Of a stretch of 64,000 nucleotides of DNA, positions 1-9,272 are shown one piece after another. The translations under genes were made by a program, and so were the position numbers. Every line of letters starts with the position of its first letter. The stretch's first letter is position 1. A model generated the notes under the pieces. That model was given only the letters and a program-made list of their open reading frames with translations, was not told where the DNA came from and made no database searches. Origin of the DNA: Herbaspirillum sp. GTDB taxonomy: Bacteria > Pseudomonadota > Gammaproteobacteria > Burkholderiales > Burkholderiaceae_D. Where the stretch lies: the NCBI GenBank assembly GCA_028292625.1, contig JAQGLY010000007.1:35568-99567 (forward strand). The letters are read 5' to 3'.

Positions 1-1116
1 GAACCGAAATACTTGAATTCGCCGGAAACGCCGCTATTTCAAAAAGGCAGCGAATTGTACGGACTCTTCGAGGCGCGCCAGGCGATCCGCGACGCCGGGT
101 ATGTGCTTGTCACAGAAGGTTACATGGATGTGATCGGTCTGGCGCAACTTGGCTTTCCGCAGGCTGTCGCAACCTTGGGCACCGCCTGCACGCCGATCCA
201 CGTGCAGAAACTGTTGCGTCAGACCGATCATGTGATCTTCAGTTTCGACGGCGACAAGGCCGGGCGTCGGGCGGCGCGGCGCGCGTTGGATGCATGCCTG
301 GTCCATGCAACCGACAACAAAGACATCAAATTTCTGTTCTTGCCCGCCGAGCACGATCCCGACAGTTATGTGCGGGAGTTCGGAAGCGAGGCGTTCGAAC
401 GGGAAGTGACGGAAGCCATGCCGCTGTCGCAGTTCCTGCTTAAGGAAGTGGCGGCCGATCACGATTTGACGACGCCGGAAGGCCGGGCCAGAACGCAATT
501 CGACGCCAAACCGCTGTTGCAGGCGATGCCGCCGTCGTCGCTGCGGCTGCAGATTTCCCGCAGTCTGGCGGCCCTGACCCAGTCGACGGTGGAGGAAATC
601 GAGAGCCTGTTCGAACTGGTCAAGCCGATCGCCCGCGCGCGCCGGGCGCCGCCCAGAGGCAAGCGCACGCCGCCGGTCGGCCTGGGACGCCAGATCATGC
701 GTTTGCTGGTGGCGCATCCATCGCTGGCGGCGGATCTGGACCAGGCGGCGATGGACGCTTTTGCGCAATGCGCGCCGGACCATGCAGAAATGCTGGGGCA
801 ACTGGTCGCCGCCGGCCAGGCAATGGGGGCGCATGCCAGTTTTGCGGTATTGGCCGAGCATTTGCGCGAAGCCGGTCCGGACTTTGAGCCGATGATTGCG
901 GAAATTGCCGCGGAATCGGAATCCGACGCGGATACCGCGCGGATTGCGTTGTCGGATGCAATCCGCAAAATGCGCATGCAGGCGATAGGCGACGAGCTCA
1001 ATGAACTGATCGGCGGCGGCTTGGCCGACGACACCGCCAAAATGCGCTATCGGGAACTGAGCCTGCAGCAGGAGCAGTTAAGGCGGCAGGCGGCGGTCGA
1101 GGCGGGAATGCGTTGA
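1..1116 (+). CDS. dnaG: DNA primase DnaG, C-terminal part (5' end outside window)
   Basis: This enzyme synthesises RNA primers for DNA replication and acts with the DnaB helicase. The open frame runs from the window edge without a true start codon, so about 371 C-terminal residues are present of a protein usually near 600. The TOPRIM catalytic core is visible: the acidic segment VLVTEGYMDVIGL (about residues 35-47 of this fragment) and the DxD motif FDGDKAGRRAARRAL (about 80-95). The rest, ending in a charged helical stretch, fits the DnaB-binding C-terminal domain. The zinc-finger N-terminus is off the window. rpoD follows about 340 bases downstream in the same direction, the order of the macromolecular synthesis operon. 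Identification is secure; only completeness is limited. Confidence 0.97.
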   Translation, partial: EPKYLNSPETPLFQKGSELYGLFEARQAIRDAGYVLVTEGYMDVIGLAQLGFPQAVATLGTACTPIHVQKLLRQTDHVIFSFDGDKAGRRAARRALDACLVHATDNKDIKFLFLPAEHDPDSYVREFGSEAFEREVTEAMPLSQFLLKEVAADHDLTTPEGRARTQFDAKPLLQAMPPSSLRLQISRSLAALTQSTVEEIESLFELVKPIARARRAPPRGKRTPPVGLGRQIMRLLVAHPSLAADLDQAAMDAFAQCAPDHAEMLGQLVAAGQAMGAHASFAVLAEHLREAGPDFEPMIAEIAAESESDADTARIALSDAIRKMRMQAIGDELNELIGGGLADDTAKMRYRELSLQQEQLRRQAAVEAGMR

Positions 1117-1231
1117 GGCCACGGCGGAGAAGTCGTGGAAAATAGTGCCATTTCGGAAACATTGAGGCACAGGCCATGCCGGAATTCACGGGGAAACGAG
1201 GCCCATTGAGATGAGGGGATGTGTCTCCATA

Positions 1232-1240
1232 TGATATACT
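1232..1240 (+). promoter_or_regulatory. Extended -10 promoter candidate for rpoD
   Basis: The dnaG-rpoD gap holds TG-A-TATACT, an extended -10 element (TGn plus a near-consensus hexamer). I see no good -35 at 16-18 bases upstream, which is acceptable for an extended -10 promoter. It would give rpoD a leader of about 205 bases. The rest of the gap (1117-1456) has no convincing gene; a 70-codon frame at 1221-1433 has no ribosome binding site and no recognisable sequence. Confidence 0.45.
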
Positions 1241-1456
1241 CGAAAGCTTTTATTCTGGAGAGCAGCATCGTTCCGAATGGAACAATGGCAGACAGGATGC
1301 AGTGTTAAGTAGGGCGGTTTCTGCCGAATATGCTCGCAGGAGAGTTGATTGGGAATGTTGCGCAGGCAACCCATATGATCAGTGCCGGGGTTGTGGAATC
1401 AAGTCGTGCGCAAGGAGTACGAGTAGCTTTTAGCGTTGATTCTATGGCGAGTGGAA

Positions 1457-4120
1457 ATGAAGAAACCTGCAAATACATTGAGAAAAGCGTCGAGCGCCAC
1501 AGGTAAATCAGGCGCTAAATCGGCAATTGGCAAGACGTCCGCCAAAGCGGCGACGAAAGGGGTTGTCAAGGCGGCAACCAAAGTGGCAACCAGGGTGTCA
1601 ATCGCACAGGCCACGAAGCTTGGGCAACGCGCCCAGGTCAAGCCGGCCGGTCTGAAGACCGCGAGTCGCAAGCCGGCGGCAAGCGCGGCGGCCAGTGCGG
1701 TCGGCGCGGCACGGGCGAAAGCCAAACCGGTCGTCAAGGCCAGGGCAACTGCGGCGCTCAAGCGAGGCAGCAGTGCAAGCGTATCCAAAGCAGCAGGCGC
1801 CTCCGCTATCAAGACGGCCAGGACGCCAGCGAAAAGTAACTTATCCAGAGCCGCAGCAAACTCGGCTCCGGTGCAATTGAAAGCTTCCGTGACAACTAAG
1901 AAATTCGAATCGAAAACCGCCAAGCCTTCCAAGGTCGTCGCTCCCGAAGCGAAAGACACTAGCGTGATGATAGGCTCGGGCGTCAGCCAGACTACCGATG
2001 CAGCCGCTTTGGCCGCCATCGACACTTCCGGCTACATCCTCCCATCCGTCAAGGTGCCGGGTCGCCGCGGCCGCAAGCCGAAAGAATTCCAGCCGGAAAA
2101 CGACGAGATAGCGGCATTGAACGCGGTCGAGCGGGCTGAACTGAAGGCGGTCGACAAGGCCAAGGCGAAAGACCGCAAGGCGAAGGAAAAGGCGCTGTTG
2201 AAAGACGCGTTTTCTTCCGATACCGAAGCCAGCGAAGAAGAACTCGAAAGCCGTCGTCAAAAGCTCAAGACGCTGATCAAGCTGGGCAAGGAACGCGGCT
2301 TCCTGACCTTCTCGGAAATCAACGACCATCTGCCGGAAAACATCGTCGATCCGGAAGCGATCGAAGGCATCATCGGCACGTTTCACGACATGGGCATCTC
2401 GGTTTCCGAGCATGCTCCCGATGCCGAAACCCTGTTGCTGTCCGATAATGTCGCCAATGTAGCCAGCGACGACGATGCCGAGGCGGCCGCCGAAGCGGCG
2501 TTGTCGACGGTCGATTCGGACTTCGGCCGCACCACCGATCCGGTGCGCATGTACATGCGCGAAATGGGTTCGGTCGAGCTGCTGACGCGCGAAGGCGAAA
2601 TCGAAATCGCGAAACGCATCGAAGACGGCCTGAAAGACATGATTCAGGCGATCTCCGCCTGTCCGACCACCATCATGGAAATTCTGGTGGCGGCCGACAA
2701 GATCTCCAAGGATGAGATCAAGATCGATGAAATCGTCGACGGGCTGGTCGATATGAACGCGGGCGAGGATGCGGCGCCTGCCGCGCCGGCCGTGGCCGCT
2801 TCGGACGATGAAGAGAGCGAAGAAGAGGAAGAAGAAGGCGAAGAAGAGGAAGAGGAAGAAGCCAGCAGCGCATCCGGCGCGGCAGGTTTTTCCGCGGAAC
2901 AGCTGGAACAGCTGAAACGCGATGCGCTGGAGAAATTCGCCACCATCTCGACCCAGTTCGACCGGATGCGCAAGGCTTTCGAAAAAGAAGGCTACAACTC
3001 CAAACCGTACGTCAAGGCGCAGGAAACCATTTCCAGCGAACTGCTGGGCATCCGTTTTACCGCGAAAGTCGTGGAAAAACTGTGCGACACCTTGCGCGAT
3101 CAGGTCAACCAGGTGCGCCAGATCGAAAGGCAGATCCTCGACGTCGCGGTCAATAAATGCGCGATGCCGCGTCCGCACTTCATCAAGGTCTTTCCGGGCA
3201 ATGAAACCAATCTGGACTGGATCGACGGCGAAGTCAGCGCCAATCACGGTTACAGCGTGGTGCTGGGCCGCAATGTGCCGACCATCAAGGAACTGCAGCA
3301 AAAACTGATCGATCTGCAGGCGCGCGTCGTATTGCCGCTGCCCGATCTGCGCGGCATCAACAAAAAGATGACCGCCGGCGAAATGAAGGCGCGCCGCGCC
3401 AAGCGCGAAATGACCGAGGCCAATTTGCGGCTGGTGATTTCGATCGCGAAGAAGTACACCAATCGCGGCCTGCAGTTCCTGGATCTGATTCAGGAAGGTA
3501 ATATCGGCCTGATGAAAGCGGTGGACAAGTTCGAATATCGGCGCGGTTATAAATTCTCGACCTATGCGACCTGGTGGATTCGCCAGGCGATCACGCGTTC
3601 GATCGCCGATCAGGCGCGCACGATCCGTATTCCGGTGCACATGATCGAAACGATCAATAAGATGAATCGCATTTCGCGTCAGATTCTGCAGGAAACCGGC
3701 GCCGAGCCGGATCCAGCGACACTGGCGATCAAGATGGAAATGCCGGAAGACAAAATCCGCAAGATCATGAAGATCGCCAAGGAACCGATTTCGATGGAAA
3801 CGCCGATCGGCGACGACGACGATTCGCATCTGGGCGATTTCATCGAGGACAACAATACGCTGGCGCCTGCCGATGCGGCGCTGCATGCGTCGATGCGCGG
3901 CGTGGTCAAGGACATTCTGGATTCGTTGACCCCCCGCGAAGCCAAGGTCCTGCGCATGCGCTTCGGCATCGAAATGTCGACCGACCATACGCTGGAAGAA
4001 GTCGGCAAGCAATTCGACGTGACGCGCGAACGGATTCGTCAGATAGAAGCAAAAGCGCTGCGCAAGTTGCGCCATCCATCGCGTTCCGATAAGCTCAAGA
4101 GCTTCCTCGAAGGTAATTGA
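1457..4120 (+). CDS. rpoD: RNA polymerase primary sigma factor RpoD (sigma-70)
   Basis: This is the housekeeping sigma factor. I place the start at the ATG at 1457 ([10 protein letters not shown], 887 residues) after GAGTGGAA; a TTG at 1436 in the same frame is possible. Residues 1 to about 190 are a Lys/Ala/Ser-rich, histone-H1-like extension. Region 1.1 follows ([20 protein letters not shown]). The non-conserved region carries a run of Glu residues (about 455-475). Region 2 is clear ([20 protein letters not shown], then [20 protein letters not shown] and [10 protein letters not shown]), as are regions 3 and 4 ([20 protein letters not shown]). Most primary sigma factors are 610-750 residues, so the extra length lies in the N-terminus and the acidic insert. 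It lies downstream of dnaG and is followed by a perfect 11-bp hairpin and a tRNA gene. Confidence 0.98.
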   Translation: MKKPANTLRKASSATGKSGAKSAIGKTSAKAATKGVVKAATKVATRVSIAQATKLGQRAQVKPAGLKTASRKPAASAAASAVGAARAKAKPVVKARATAALKRGSSASVSKAAGASAIKTARTPAKSNLSRAAANSAPVQLKASVTTKKFESKTAKPSKVVAPEAKDTSVMIGSGVSQTTDAAALAAIDTSGYILPSVKVPGRRGRKPKEFQPENDEIAALNAVERAELKAVDKAKAKDRKAKEKALLKDAFSSDTEASEEELESRRQKLKTLIKLGKERGFLTFSEINDHLPENIVDPEAIEGIIGTFHDMGISVSEHAPDAETLLLSDNVANVASDDDAEAAAEAALSTVDSDFGRTTDPVRMYMREMGSVELLTREGEIEIAKRIEDGLKDMIQAISACPTTIMEILVAADKISKDEIKIDEIVDGLVDMNAGEDAAPAAPAVAASDDEESEEEEEEGEEEEEEEASSASGAAGFSAEQLEQLKRDALEKFATISTQFDRMRKAFEKEGYNSKPYVKAQETISSELLGIRFTAKVVEKLCDTLRDQVNQVRQIERQILDVAVNKCAMPRPHFIKVFPGNETNLDWIDGEVSANHGYSVVLGRNVPTIKELQQKLIDLQARVVLPLPDLRGINKKMTAGEMKARRAKREMTEANLRLVISIAKKYTNRGLQFLDLIQEGNIGLMKAVDKFEYRRGYKFSTYATWWIRQAITRSIADQARTIRIPVHMIETINKMNRISRQILQETGAEPDPATLAIKMEMPEDKIRKIMKIAKEPISMETPIGDDDDSHLGDFIEDNNTLAPADAALHASMRGVVKDILDSLTPREAKVLRMRFGIEMSTDHTLEEVGKQFDVTRERIRQIEAKALRKLRHPSRSDKLKSFLEGN

Positions 4121-4125
4121 TCCGT

Positions 4126-4151
4126 CGCCGGGAAATTGTCATTTCCCGGCG
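4126..4151 (+). terminator. Stable hairpin after rpoD
   Basis: A perfect 11-bp stem (CGCCGGGAAAT / ATTTCCCGGCG) with a TGTC loop starts 5 bases after the rpoD stop. It is not followed directly by a T-run (CGCCTGTTTTA), so it may be a weak terminator or an RNA processing and stability element between rpoD and the tRNA. Confidence 0.55.
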
Positions 4152-4165
4152 CGCCTGTTTTATAT

Positions 4166-4244
<79 letters not shown>

Positions 4245-4261
4245 AAATAAAGCTGTAAAAC

Positions 4262-4292
4262 AAGGGGTTGCGAGAAATTGCGACCCCTTTTT
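4262..4292 (+). terminator. Intrinsic terminator after the tRNA
   Basis: AAGGGGT pairs with ACCCCTT, an inner GCGA/TTGC stem extends it, and a T-run with one C interruption follows. It ends the rpoD-tRNA transcript. Confidence 0.75.
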
Positions 4293-4733
4293 CTTTGTGC
4301 CGTCAGGTAACCGAATTTCATAGGTAACATCGAGGTAACGTCGCAACACCCTCGTTACCAACCCTCATTACCCATGTCGCAGGTACCGGTTCCGCCACCA
4401 TTCCTTTGCTCCGGAACTGATCCACTTTCCAATGCAAATGGACGGCGAAAGCGGGTGAATTTTTTGCGGGAATTAACATCCTGGCAACCCCTCCATCAAG
4501 AGGGTAGAATAACCGCTTTTATACTCCGCTCGGCAGGGTCATCATGCGATGAAATTGACCGTGGTCAATGATACAAGCGCGACCAAATCGATATGATATG
4601 TCCACTTGAGTAGCGATACGCTACGCGCATGTTTAAGGTATCTTTGCCTTTCAAGTATGAAAATGACTGTAAAAAGCGCGGTTTTTAATGGCAAGTACCG
4701 GACAACTCGGCCTTAATCGAAGAGAACATCACT
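4293..4733 (+). promoter_or_regulatory. Intergenic region upstream of oxc, with a candidate operator
   Basis: There is no credible gene in these 441 bases. The clearest element is a perfect inverted repeat GTAGCG-ATA-CGCTAC at 4610-4624, 110 bases before the oxc start. The direct repeat GATATGATATG lies just before it. This is a plausible operator or promoter-proximal site for oxalate-responsive control. I could not pick a convincing -35/-10 pair. The segment next to the tRNA (about 4295-4370) shows no integrase frame that I can support. Confidence 0.35.
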
Positions 4734-6440
4734 ATGAAAAACGACATTCAAGCAGTAGCGGGCGTCGAACTGACTGACGGCTTCCATCTCCTGATGGACG
4801 CGCTGGAAATGAACGGCATCACGAACATATACGGTCTGCTGGGCATCCCGGTGACCGAAGTCGGTCGCATTTGGCAAGCACGCGGTAATAAGTTCTACAG
4901 TTTCCGTAACGAACAAAACGCAGGCTACGCAGCATCGGTCGCTGGCTACCTGACGAAAAAGCCAGGCGTCTGCGTGACCGTGTCCGCGCCAGGCTTTTTG
5001 AACGGCCTGACCGCACTGGCAAACGCTACCACCAACTGCTTCCCGATGATCATGATTTCCGGGTCGTCGGAACGCGAAATTGTCGACCTGCAGCAGGGCG
5101 ACTATGAAGAAATGGATCAGCTGAACATCGCTCGTCCTCATTGCAAGGCTTCCTTCCGTATCAACCGTGTTGAAGACATCGGCGTAGCGGTCGCGCGCGC
5201 GATTCGTACCGCGCTGTCCGGCCGTCCGGGCGGCGTCTATCTGGACATCCCGGCTCGTCTGTTCAGCACCACGATGCCTGCTGAAGAAGGCAAGAAATCG
5301 GTGTTCGTTCCAGTCGATCCAGCTCCGGCGCAAATTCCTGGCCCTGACGCAGTGCAGCGCGCAGTGGACCTGCTCAAAGGCGCCAAGAAGCCATTGATAC
5401 TGCTGGGTAAAGGCGCTGCCTACGCTCAATGCGACGCCGACATCAAGGCACTGATCGAAGAAACCGGCATTCCTTTCACGCCAATGTCGATGGCCAAAGG
5501 TCTGCTTTCCGATACCCACCCGCAATGTGGCGCTGCTGCTCGTTCGATGATTCTGCAAGAGTCCGACGTGGTTGTCCTGATCGGCGCGCGTCTGAACTGG
5601 CTGCTGTCGCACGGCAAGGGCAAAACCTGGGGCAGCCCGAAGAAATTCATTCAGATCGATATTCAGGCCAACGAAATGGACAGCAACGTCCCTATCGCTG
5701 CTCCGCTGGTTGGCGACGTCCAATCCTGCGTCAACGCATTGCGCGCTGGCCTGAAAGGCATGACCAAACCGACCGAATGGATGAACACCGTTGCTGAGCG
5801 TGCAGCCGGCAGCCGCGCCAAACTGGCTACCAAGCTGTCCACCCAGACCCCTGTGATGAACTATCACAATTCGCTGGGCGCCATCCGTGACGTGCTGAAA
5901 AACTACCCGGACATCACGCTGGTCAACGAAGGTGCAAACGCGCTGGATAACGCGCGCATGGTCATTGATCAATACCTGCCGCGCAAGCGTGTCGACACCG
6001 GCACCTGGGGCGTCATGGGCGTCGGTATGGGCTCGGCTGTTGCCGCGGCTGTTGAAACCGGCAAGCCAGTTGTTGCGATTTGCGGCGACAGTGCATTCGG
6101 CTTCAGCGCGATGGAATTCGAAACCATCACCCGTTACAACCTGCCGGTTACCGTGATCATCATGAACAACGGCGGTATCTACCGCGGTGACGAAGCGAAT
6201 CCGAAGCATCAGTTTTCGTGCATGTCGTTCAATCCGAATACACGTTACGACCAGTTCGGCATTTCCCTCGGTGGTGAAGGCATTCGGGTCAACACTTCGG
6301 AAGAACTGGCCAAGGCGCTGGAAGCTTCGATCAAATCCGGCAAGCCAACCCTGATCGATGCCATCATCGATCCAGCTGCCGGCGTTGAATCGGGCCGTAT
6401 CGGCAACCTGAACATTGTCAGCACGATCGGCAAGAAGTAA
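4734..6440 (+). CDS. oxc: Oxalyl-CoA decarboxylase (ThDP-dependent)
   Basis: The enzyme converts oxalyl-CoA to formyl-CoA and CO2 in the cytoplasm, the second step of oxalate catabolism after formyl-CoA:oxalate CoA-transferase. The product is 568 residues, the length of the Oxalobacter formigenes enzyme. The N-terminal Pyr domain carries the cofactor-activating Glu (E60 in [11 protein letters not shown]). The central domain is an ADP-binding-like fold (about 200-350). The C-terminal ThDP/Mg motif is [14 protein letters not shown]...NNGGIY (about 450-485). The ATG at 4734 follows AGAG. It is monocistronic, with a strong terminator behind it. Its usual partner frc (formyl-CoA transferase) is not in this window. 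The codons look like those of a highly expressed gene, with more T-ending codons than the neighbours. Confidence 0.97.
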   Translation: MKNDIQAVAGVELTDGFHLLMDALEMNGITNIYGLLGIPVTEVGRIWQARGNKFYSFRNEQNAGYAASVAGYLTKKPGVCVTVSAPGFLNGLTALANATTNCFPMIMISGSSEREIVDLQQGDYEEMDQLNIARPHCKASFRINRVEDIGVAVARAIRTALSGRPGGVYLDIPARLFSTTMPAEEGKKSVFVPVDPAPAQIPGPDAVQRAVDLLKGAKKPLILLGKGAAYAQCDADIKALIEETGIPFTPMSMAKGLLSDTHPQCGAAARSMILQESDVVVLIGARLNWLLSHGKGKTWGSPKKFIQIDIQANEMDSNVPIAAPLVGDVQSCVNALRAGLKGMTKPTEWMNTVAERAAGSRAKLATKLSTQTPVMNYHNSLGAIRDVLKNYPDITLVNEGANALDNARMVIDQYLPRKRVDTGTWGVMGVGMGSAVAAAVETGKPVVAICGDSAFGFSAMEFETITRYNLPVTVIIMNNGGIYRGDEANPKHQFSCMSFNPNTRYDQFGISLGGEGIRVNTSEELAKALEASIKSGKPTLIDAIIDPAAGVESGRIGNLNIVSTIGKK

Positions 6441-6490
6441 TTCGGTAATTGCCCGTGGCGCGAGCCACATCGGGGGCCACCGGTAATATC

Positions 6491-6522
6491 AAGGACTTAG
6501 GTGACAACCTAAGTCCTTTTTT
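6491..6522 (+). terminator. Strong intrinsic terminator of oxc
   Basis: A perfect 12-bp stem (AAGGACTTAGGT / ACCTAAGTCCTT) with the tetraloop GACA and a T6 tract begins 50 bases after the oxc stop. Confidence 0.95.
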
Positions 6523-6589
6523 GCTTCTATGACGTGGCTAGCTACAATTTCGGTACAGTGGATGCGGCTGCGATAGATGCGGCGCGTTG

Positions 6590-6805
6590 TCACCACGGCG
6601 CTTCCATACCGCCCAGCACTTGAATGATGTCGCCCATCCGGCGCCTGGATACTTGAATACCCTCAACGACGATACTGAACCGCGGCCATTGTCTTTGAAT
6701 CGACCTTTGTTTCAACATCTGTTCGCCGGCGCAGATATTGCGCAGCGAGGAGATGAGGGTATCGCGCCAAAACGCTTGGTGAGTTCGCATGATTTGAGCT
6801 TGCAT
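6590..6805 (-). CDS. Uncharacterised 71-residue protein of the putative sigma-54 regulon
   Basis: The product (MQAQIMRTHQAFWRDTLISS...) is basic, has no signal peptide or membrane segment, and has two helical-looking halves joined by a Gln/Arg-rich link. I do not recognise a family. It looks real because the ATG at 6805 has a strong ribosome binding site (GAGGAGA, 6-7 bases away) and a -24/-12 promoter lies about 110 bases upstream (6916-6930) with the same 15-base core as the phaZ promoter. An in-frame ATG at 6838 is possible but has no such site. Co-regulation with phaZ suggests a role linked to PHB granules or storage, but that is inference only. Confidence 0.65.
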   Translation of the reverse strand: MQAQIMRTHQAFWRDTLISSLRNICAGEQMLKQRSIQRQWPRFSIVVEGIQVSRRRMGDIIQVLGGMEAPW

Positions 6806-6915
6806 TTCTGTCTCCTCAATGAATAATCGGCTTTGCAAATCCAGCCATCGACCGTCAATTCAATCCTTGGTGGCTGGATATCAGGCGATGAAATTAAATC
6901 CACACACCAGATATC

Positions 6916-6930
6916 GCAAGGAGCATGCCA
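6916..6930 (-). promoter_or_regulatory. Sigma-54 (-24/-12) promoter for the 71-residue gene
   Basis: The minus strand reads TGGCATGCTCCTTGC. It has the invariant GG and GC dinucleotides separated by 10 bases, close to the consensus TGGCACG-N4-TTGC. The same 15 bases are repeated exactly in front of phaZ (9122-9136). The predicted transcript starts near 6904, about 100 bases before the start codon. Confidence 0.8.
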
Positions 6931-7019
6931 GTACGCGGGAAGGCGTGAAAAAACCGTTTCTCCCTATGAAAGGCAGTAAAAAACCGGCCGGTTAGAGAGG
7001 GCGGACTCCTGTTTCGGAC

Positions 7020-7064
7020 GTTTGTTCTTCGGACGGTCACGTTGAATACGACCGGAAATCGAAC
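7020..7064. promoter_or_regulatory. Candidate enhancer site A (upstream activating sequence)
   Basis: This 45-base element has imperfect inverted-repeat ends, GTTTGTTCTTCGG at 7020-7032 and CCGGAAATCGAAC at 7052-7064. It matches site B (9228-9272) at 36 of 45 positions. It lies 90 bases upstream of the minus-strand -24 element at 6930 and 76 bases upstream of the plus-strand -24 element at 7140, so it sits between two divergent sigma-54 promoters. That is the normal distance for an enhancer-binding protein. The likely binder is the regulator encoded at 9412-11433. Confidence 0.65.
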
Positions 7065-7139
7065 GTTGTTTGGCGTCGCTACTGCGTCTCGATCGGCCAA
7101 TCTCATGGAACATCCTCAGCGATGCACGCGTTTCAGAAT

Positions 7140-7154
7140 TGGCACGATTAATGC
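7140..7154 (+). promoter_or_regulatory. Sigma-54 promoter for the LRAT-type gene
   Basis: TGGCACGATTAATGC has a perfect -24 block (TGGCACG) and the GC of the -12 block at correct spacing; the only departure is ATGC for TTGC. The predicted start near 7166 leaves a leader of about 63 bases before the ATG at 7229. Confidence 0.7.
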
Positions 7155-7228
7155 CTGTAATACAGTAAGAACAGCTAATAATCCGTGCAGGCAATGCTTG
7201 TGAGAACCAAGGCAAATGGGGGCGCGCA

Positions 7229-7774
7229 ATGACACACTTTCTCCAACATGGACATTGGGAGGAGCCGAACGCGAAAACTGAAACTGCACAGACTCCGTGG
7301 AATGCCATCGACGATACCGAGCCACAGCCGGGCACGCATTTGGTCACGCCGCGGCATGGCTATGACCACCATGGCGTTTATGTGGGCGAGGGGAAGGTGA
7401 TGCATTACGCCGGGCTTTGCAGGTCTCTGCATGGCGGCCCGGTCGAGGAAGTCAGCATCGCGCGCTTCGCTGCGGGCCATCAGATTTGGATCAAATCAAG
7501 CCCGTTCCCTAAGTATGTCGGCCAGGAAGCAGTCCGGCGGGCTCGCTCCCGGTTGGGAGAGAATCGGTATCGGCTCCTGACCAACAACTGCGAGCACTTC
7601 TGCACCTGGTGCGTATATGGGGAAAGTCGCAGCGAACAGGTCGAAGAATGCCTGGCATTCCCGCGCGTGGCGCTGCGTATGACGACCAGTTTCTTCAAGG
7701 CATTTTTCGAAGGGAGATCGAAAGCCATGCGCTCCTGGCTGGATAACACCGCCCTGCTTCAGAGGCTGGCGTAA
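7229..7774 (+). CDS. LRAT-domain (NlpC/P60-superfamily) protein
   Basis: The 181-residue protein has the lecithin-retinol-acyltransferase-like permuted papain fold. The catalytic His segment is GTHLVTPRHGYDHHGVYVG (about 36-54). The Cys motif is NNCEHFCTWC (about 121-130), with NCEHF the family signature. Relatives act on thioesters or on acyl chains of lipids; the substrate here is unknown. No signal peptide is visible. The C-terminal helix (about 140-181, RMTTSFFKAFFEG) is amphipathic and could touch a membrane or a granule surface. It has its own sigma-54 promoter and lies between the 71-residue gene and phaZ, so lipid or PHB-granule metabolism under the same activator is a reasonable inference. 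Confidence 0.85.
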   Translation: MTHFLQHGHWEEPNAKTETAQTPWNAIDDTEPQPGTHLVTPRHGYDHHGVYVGEGKVMHYAGLCRSLHGGPVEEVSIARFAAGHQIWIKSSPFPKYVGQEAVRRARSRLGENRYRLLTNNCEHFCTWCVYGESRSEQVEECLAFPRVALRMTTSFFKAFFEGRSKAMRSWLDNTALLQRLA

Positions 7775-7832
7775 TCGCGCGTCAAGATCTATTTCATATC
7801 GGAGCGTACTTCCTGTTTTTGCCATAGTGCCA

Positions 7833-9068
7833 TCAGGAATGCATCTCGATAAATGCGCCGATTCGCGGACAAATTTCCTCCCTCCAGCGACGCCCCGAGA
7901 AGATGCCGTAATGCCCACATCCGGCAGCGGTGTAGTGCCATTTTTTCTTGCTTGTGATGTTGGGGCAAAGATCGTGGGCGGCTTGTGTCTGGCCGATACC
8001 GCAAACGTCGTCGACTTCACCTTCAATGGTGAAGAGCGCTACCGATTTGATGTCCTGCGGTTGCACCAGTTTGCCATCGACTTCCCAGGTGCCCAGAGGC
8101 AGATGAAACTCTTGAAACACTGTTTTGATTGTTTCCAGGTAATACTCCGCCGGCATGTCGAGTACCGCGTTGTATTCATCGTAAAACTGACGGTGTTTTT
8201 CCGCCGACTCGTCGTCGCCCTCGCGGAGGTCCATGTAAAAATCCCAGTGGCTTTGCGCATGACGAACCGGATTCATTGCAATGAATCCGGTGTGCTGCAA
8301 AAAGCCTGGATAGACTTTTCTTTCAAAACCGGGATGATTTTTGGGAACGCTGTAGATCACCGTATTCTCGAACCAGGAGTAGGGCTTTTCCGTGGCGAGC
8401 TTATTGACTTTCGTTGGCGACTTGCGCCCATCAATCGGGCCGCCCATCAAGGTCATCGTTTTCGGCAATTTCGGATCTTTGTCGCTCGCCATCAGTGCAA
8501 TTGCCGCGAGCACCGGCTGTGTTGATTGGCAGACTGAAATCACATGCAGGTCGGGTCCGAGCAGCCGGATGAAATCTTGCACGTAGTAAACGTAATCGTG
8601 CAGATGGAACGACCCGTCCGACAACGGCACCATCCGTGCATCGGTCCAGTCGGTAATGTAGACATTATGGTTTGGCAACAGCGCCCGCACTGTATCGCGC
8701 AACAGCGTGGCGTGGTGGCCGGAAAGCGGCGCTACCAGCAGTACGTTGGGCTGTTGCAGCTTGGCAAATTCATCATCGGCCAAGTCTTTTTTGAAGTGAA
8801 GCAAGGTACAGAATGGTTTCTTTTGGACGATGTCCTCGCATATTTCTACGGACTTGCCGTTGATACGGGTGGCAGCCAACTTGAATCGTGGCTTTTCGTA
8901 ATCCTTGCTTAACCGATACATCAACTCGTAGCCTGCAGCGATCTGTTGTGCAATTGGCGAGTCGGCAAGGGCGAAGAGCGGGTCGGTAAACAACTTGGCA
9001 GACGCCTCCGCCCACCGCATGAATGGATTCAGGAAAGTACGATTTAGCTCGTGAAATTGGTAAAGCAT
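7833..9068 (-). CDS. phaZ: Intracellular poly(3-hydroxybutyrate) depolymerase
   Basis: The enzyme hydrolyses or thiolyses native PHB granules in the cytoplasm to mobilise stored carbon. The 411-residue product is the usual length for the PhaZ1 family of Ralstonia (about 419). The nucleophile is a Cys in a lipase-box-like motif (VISVCQSTQP, C180), typical of this intracellular class in place of Ser. Asp in GEVDDV and His in GCGHYGIF near the C-terminus complete the triad. I chose the ATG at 9068 because AAAGGAG stands 5 bases before it; the longer frame to 9137 would start upstream of the predicted transcript start. It is transcribed from the sigma-54 promoter at 9122-9136, divergent from a sigma-54 activator gene. 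Confidence 0.95.
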   Translation of the reverse strand: MLYQFHELNRTFLNPFMRWAEASAKLFTDPLFALADSPIAQQIAAGYELMYRLSKDYEKPRFKLAATRINGKSVEICEDIVQKKPFCTLLHFKKDLADDEFAKLQQPNVLLVAPLSGHHATLLRDTVRALLPNHNVYITDWTDARMVPLSDGSFHLHDYVYYVQDFIRLLGPDLHVISVCQSTQPVLAAIALMASDKDPKLPKTMTLMGGPIDGRKSPTKVNKLATEKPYSWFENTVIYSVPKNHPGFERKVYPGFLQHTGFIAMNPVRHAQSHWDFYMDLREGDDESAEKHRQFYDEYNAVLDMPAEYYLETIKTVFQEFHLPLGTWEVDGKLVQPQDIKSVALFTIEGEVDDVCGIGQTQAAHDLCPNITSKKKWHYTAAGCGHYGIFSGRRWREEICPRIGAFIEMHS

Positions 9069-9121
9069 GATGGCTCCTTTCAACGCAATCGGCGCCACAC
9101 AGGACGTTAGTACCAGACTCC

Positions 9122-9136
9122 GCAAGGAGCATGCCA
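9122..9136 (-). promoter_or_regulatory. Sigma-54 promoter for phaZ
   Basis: The minus strand reads TGGCATGCTCCTTGC, identical to the element at 6916-6930, with GG and GC correctly spaced. The predicted transcript start is near 9110, leaving a 42-base leader to the phaZ ATG. Confidence 0.82.
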
Positions 9137-9227
9137 ATGCTTGGAAAGAATGCAGAAAAATTCCTCTTCCGCCATGAAAAACAATAGAAATCTGTCCGAA
9201 TCACGACGCAGTGACGACTATCGAAAT

Positions 9228-9272
9228 GTTTGATTTTCGGTCGGTCGCATTGACTCCAGCCGGAAATCGAAC
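9228..9272. promoter_or_regulatory. Candidate enhancer site B
   Basis: This 45-base element has ends GTTTGATTTTCGG (9228-9240) and CCGGAAATCGAAC (9260-9272), an inverted repeat with 2 mismatches in 13. It lies 92 bases upstream of the phaZ -24 element and 140 bases before the regulator's start, so it could also serve autoregulation. It is 80 percent identical to site A. Confidence 0.65.

Noticed and set aside
1221..1433. 70-codon plus-strand frame between dnaG and rpoD
   Set aside because: No ribosome binding site, and it overlaps the likely rpoD promoter; the translation is Cys/Arg/Ser-rich and not protein-like.
1841..4075. Minus-strand frame of 744 codons opposite rpoD
   Set aside because: Shadow of rpoD; composition is that of an antisense translation, with no motif.
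4713..6470. Minus-strand frame of 585 codons opposite oxc
   Set aside because: Antisense shadow of a certain gene with no recognisable domain.
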